Part shown: positions 4,991-5,693 of the stretch, piece after piece
Layout of the letters: each line of letters starts with the position of its first letter
Position numbering within the stretch: the stretch's first letter is position 1
Assembly (NCBI GenBank): GCA_030036915.1
Contig: JASHSC010000438.1
Coordinates: forward strand, 1 to 5,693
Length of the DNA: 5,693 nucleotides
From: Terriglobia bacterium
GTDB taxonomy: Bacteria; Acidobacteriota; Terriglobia; UBA7540
Reading direction: 5' to 3'
Translations under genes and position numbers: made by a program
Notes under the pieces: generated by a model
Seen by the model: the letters and a program-made list of their open reading frames with translations, nothing else
Databases searched by the model: none
Told to the model about the DNA's origin: nothing

Positions 4991-5305
4991 ATGCAATTCG
5001 TAATCCATGCCCGACATTCGCCTGACCTCTGCCCGATGTCCAATGCGAAAATTCGCCAACTCTTGAAGGACGGCGCCAAGGAGATTCCGAACGTTGCCAA
5101 GAAGCTCGGGATCAAGATTATTACGACCAATGTGTACGGCCCTGACCATGAGATTCTTACGGTGGTTGAGGCCGATAATATTGATCCCGTCCGGGAATTC
5201 ACGATGCAAAGCCGCCTTGCGCAGTGGAACACCGTCTCCATTCATGCCACCTGGAGCATGGAGGAAGCGATGGCGAAGGTCGATACACTCCCCACGATTT
5301 TCTGA
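4991..5305 (+). CDS. Small 104-residue alpha/beta protein, possibly of the ferredoxin-like barrel type
   Basis: ATG 4991 has an almost ideal ribosome binding site (AAGGAG, 6-nt spacer) and its own promoter, so this is a confident gene. The chain begins with a strand, MQFVIHARHSPDLCP (1-15), then a helix, SNAKIRQLLKDGAKEIPNVAKKLG (17-40), then strands KIITTNVYGPDHEILTVVEAD (42-62), a helix, DPVREFTMQSRLAQW (65-79), and a last strand and helix, NTVSIHATWSMEEAMAKV (80-97), ending PTIF. This beta-alpha-beta-beta-alpha-beta order fits a ferredoxin-like dimeric alpha/beta barrel, as in the GYD, YciI or DUF3303-like small proteins. That is a fold guess from pattern, not a firm match. His7, Cys14 and the SRLAQWN segment stand out as possible conserved sites. 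There are no membrane segments. The role is unknown. Confidence 0.82.
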   Translation: MQFVIHARHSPDLCPMSNAKIRQLLKDGAKEIPNVAKKLGIKIITTNVYGPDHEILTVVEADNIDPVREFTMQSRLAQWNTVSIHATWSMEEAMAKVDTLPTIF

Positions 5306-5326
5306 GGGGACGACCCAAAGGCTTGA

Positions 5327-5470
5327 CCACGCAGCTATGGCTTTGTGAACGGGGCTTCCGCCAACGAGGAGTTACTGCAATATTTCAAGGGCCGTCGCGT
5401 TTGGCTGCCTAAAGCGGATGAGAACCCGCCTGAACTGCTCCCCTACGATTCTCGTTCGACCTCGCGCTGA
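5327..5470 (+). pseudogene. C-terminal gene fragment, possibly from a membrane glycosyltransferase
   Basis: After a TGA at 5324-5326, the frame runs to TGA 5468-5470 and reads PRSYGFVNGASANEELLQYF, then KGRRVWLPKADENPP and ELLPYDSRSTSR. It has no upstream start with a ribosome binding site; the first in-frame start is GTG 5345. The ELLQYFKGRRVWL-AD-PP-L-PY pattern recalls, from memory, the C-terminal tail of large membrane glycosyltransferase-like (GT39-type) proteins in Acidobacteriota and relatives, where a soluble tail follows the membrane region. None of the membrane part is present here, because the 104-residue gene lies directly upstream. I read it as a remnant left by deletion or insertion, with low certainty about the family. 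Confidence 0.4.
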
Positions 5471-5512
5471 ACCAGGTTCGCTGCTACCGCCCAATTCGCG
5501 TCGGCCACGCGC

Positions 5513-5693
5513 TTATTTCGCAACCGTTGGAACGCAGTGAAGATTTGAGAGGATTCCTTTTTCCAAAATCGGTGGTGCGGCGAGGGTATCGAGATCGAAC
5601 TGAACGGCAACAGGTTTGCCGTTGGGTGCGGTCACGGGCCGTTCGCCGCCGAGGACCCATTGCAAGGTCAGGACATTGCCGTTGTGTTGCAGC
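5513..5693 (-). CDS. C-terminal end of an unidentified protein, cut by the right edge
   Basis: The minus strand is open from the window edge to TAA 5515-5513, 59 codons. The protein reads LQHNGNVLTLQWVLGGERPV, then TAPNGKPVAVQFDLDTLAAP and PILEKGILSNLHCVPTVAK. Third codon positions in the first half are mostly G or C, and the sequence is balanced, while the competing minus-strand frame is an Arg-rich shadow. NGNVLTLQW and NGKPVAVQFDLD look like beta-strand segments, as in a secreted or periplasmic beta-rich domain, but no family is recognised. It converges on the fragment at 5327-5470, 42 bp away. No terminator is visible between them. Confidence 0.5.
   Translation of the reverse strand, partial: LQHNGNVLTLQWVLGGERPVTAPNGKPVAVQFDLDTLAAPPILEKGILSNLHCVPTVAK

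Noticed and set aside
4775..5245. Minus-strand open frame of 156 residues
   Set aside because: It lies antisense to the well-supported 104-residue gene and its promoter, and its sequence looks like a shadow.

Overview
The window looks like bacterial chromosomal DNA of moderate to high GC from an accessory region rich in restriction-modification debris, passing into ordinary chromosomal genes after a tRNA gene. Three things suggest Acidobacteriota, as an inference without a marker gene: a PilZ protein carrying an internal zinc ribbon, the GC-rich 'GGGGCTTCAGCCCC'-type intergenic palindromes, and sigma70-like promoters with an 18-bp spacer. I cannot confirm the taxon from sequence alone.

Layout. 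Positions 1-318 hold a divergent pair: the start of a minus-strand gene that runs off the left edge, and a complete 52-residue, very basic small protein on the plus strand. Positions 580-2744 hold a two-gene restriction-modification unit. The first gene is a DNA methyltransferase with motif I (DPFCGTGTT) and motif IV (TSPPY). It is split by one in-frame TAG at 1066-1068, and the same frame continues with family-like sequence on both sides of the stop. The second gene overlaps or directly abuts it and encodes a putative nuclease with a D-x10-QxK motif. Positions 2765-3085 are the C-terminal end of a much larger type ISP restriction-modification/helicase enzyme whose upstream part is gone.

Positions 3086-3550 contain a cluster of GC-rich palindromes (3132-3259), bracketed by an imperfect 18-bp direct repeat, then a clear promoter and a complete tRNA-Glu(UUC) gene with encoded CCA. 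Positions 3550-3923 are non-coding, with a hairpin, a 14-bp perfect palindrome and a promoter. These lead into a 284-residue PilZ - zinc ribbon - PilZ protein (3924-4778). A second strong promoter, an AT-rich inverted repeat and a very good ribosome binding site precede a 104-residue small alpha/beta protein (4991-5305). The right end holds a C-terminal gene fragment (about 5327-5470) and, on the minus strand, the last 59 codons of an unidentified gene entering from outside the window.

How it fits together. The methyltransferase and nuclease form one co-oriented unit. If the amber codon is real and not suppressed, the methyltransferase is dead, so a working partner nuclease would be harmful; the nuclease is then probably inactive, silent, or protected against in another way. 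With the neighbouring type ISP remnant, this looks like a decaying defence island next to a tRNA gene. The PilZ protein and the 104-residue protein each have their own promoter and look like normal, expressed chromosomal genes.
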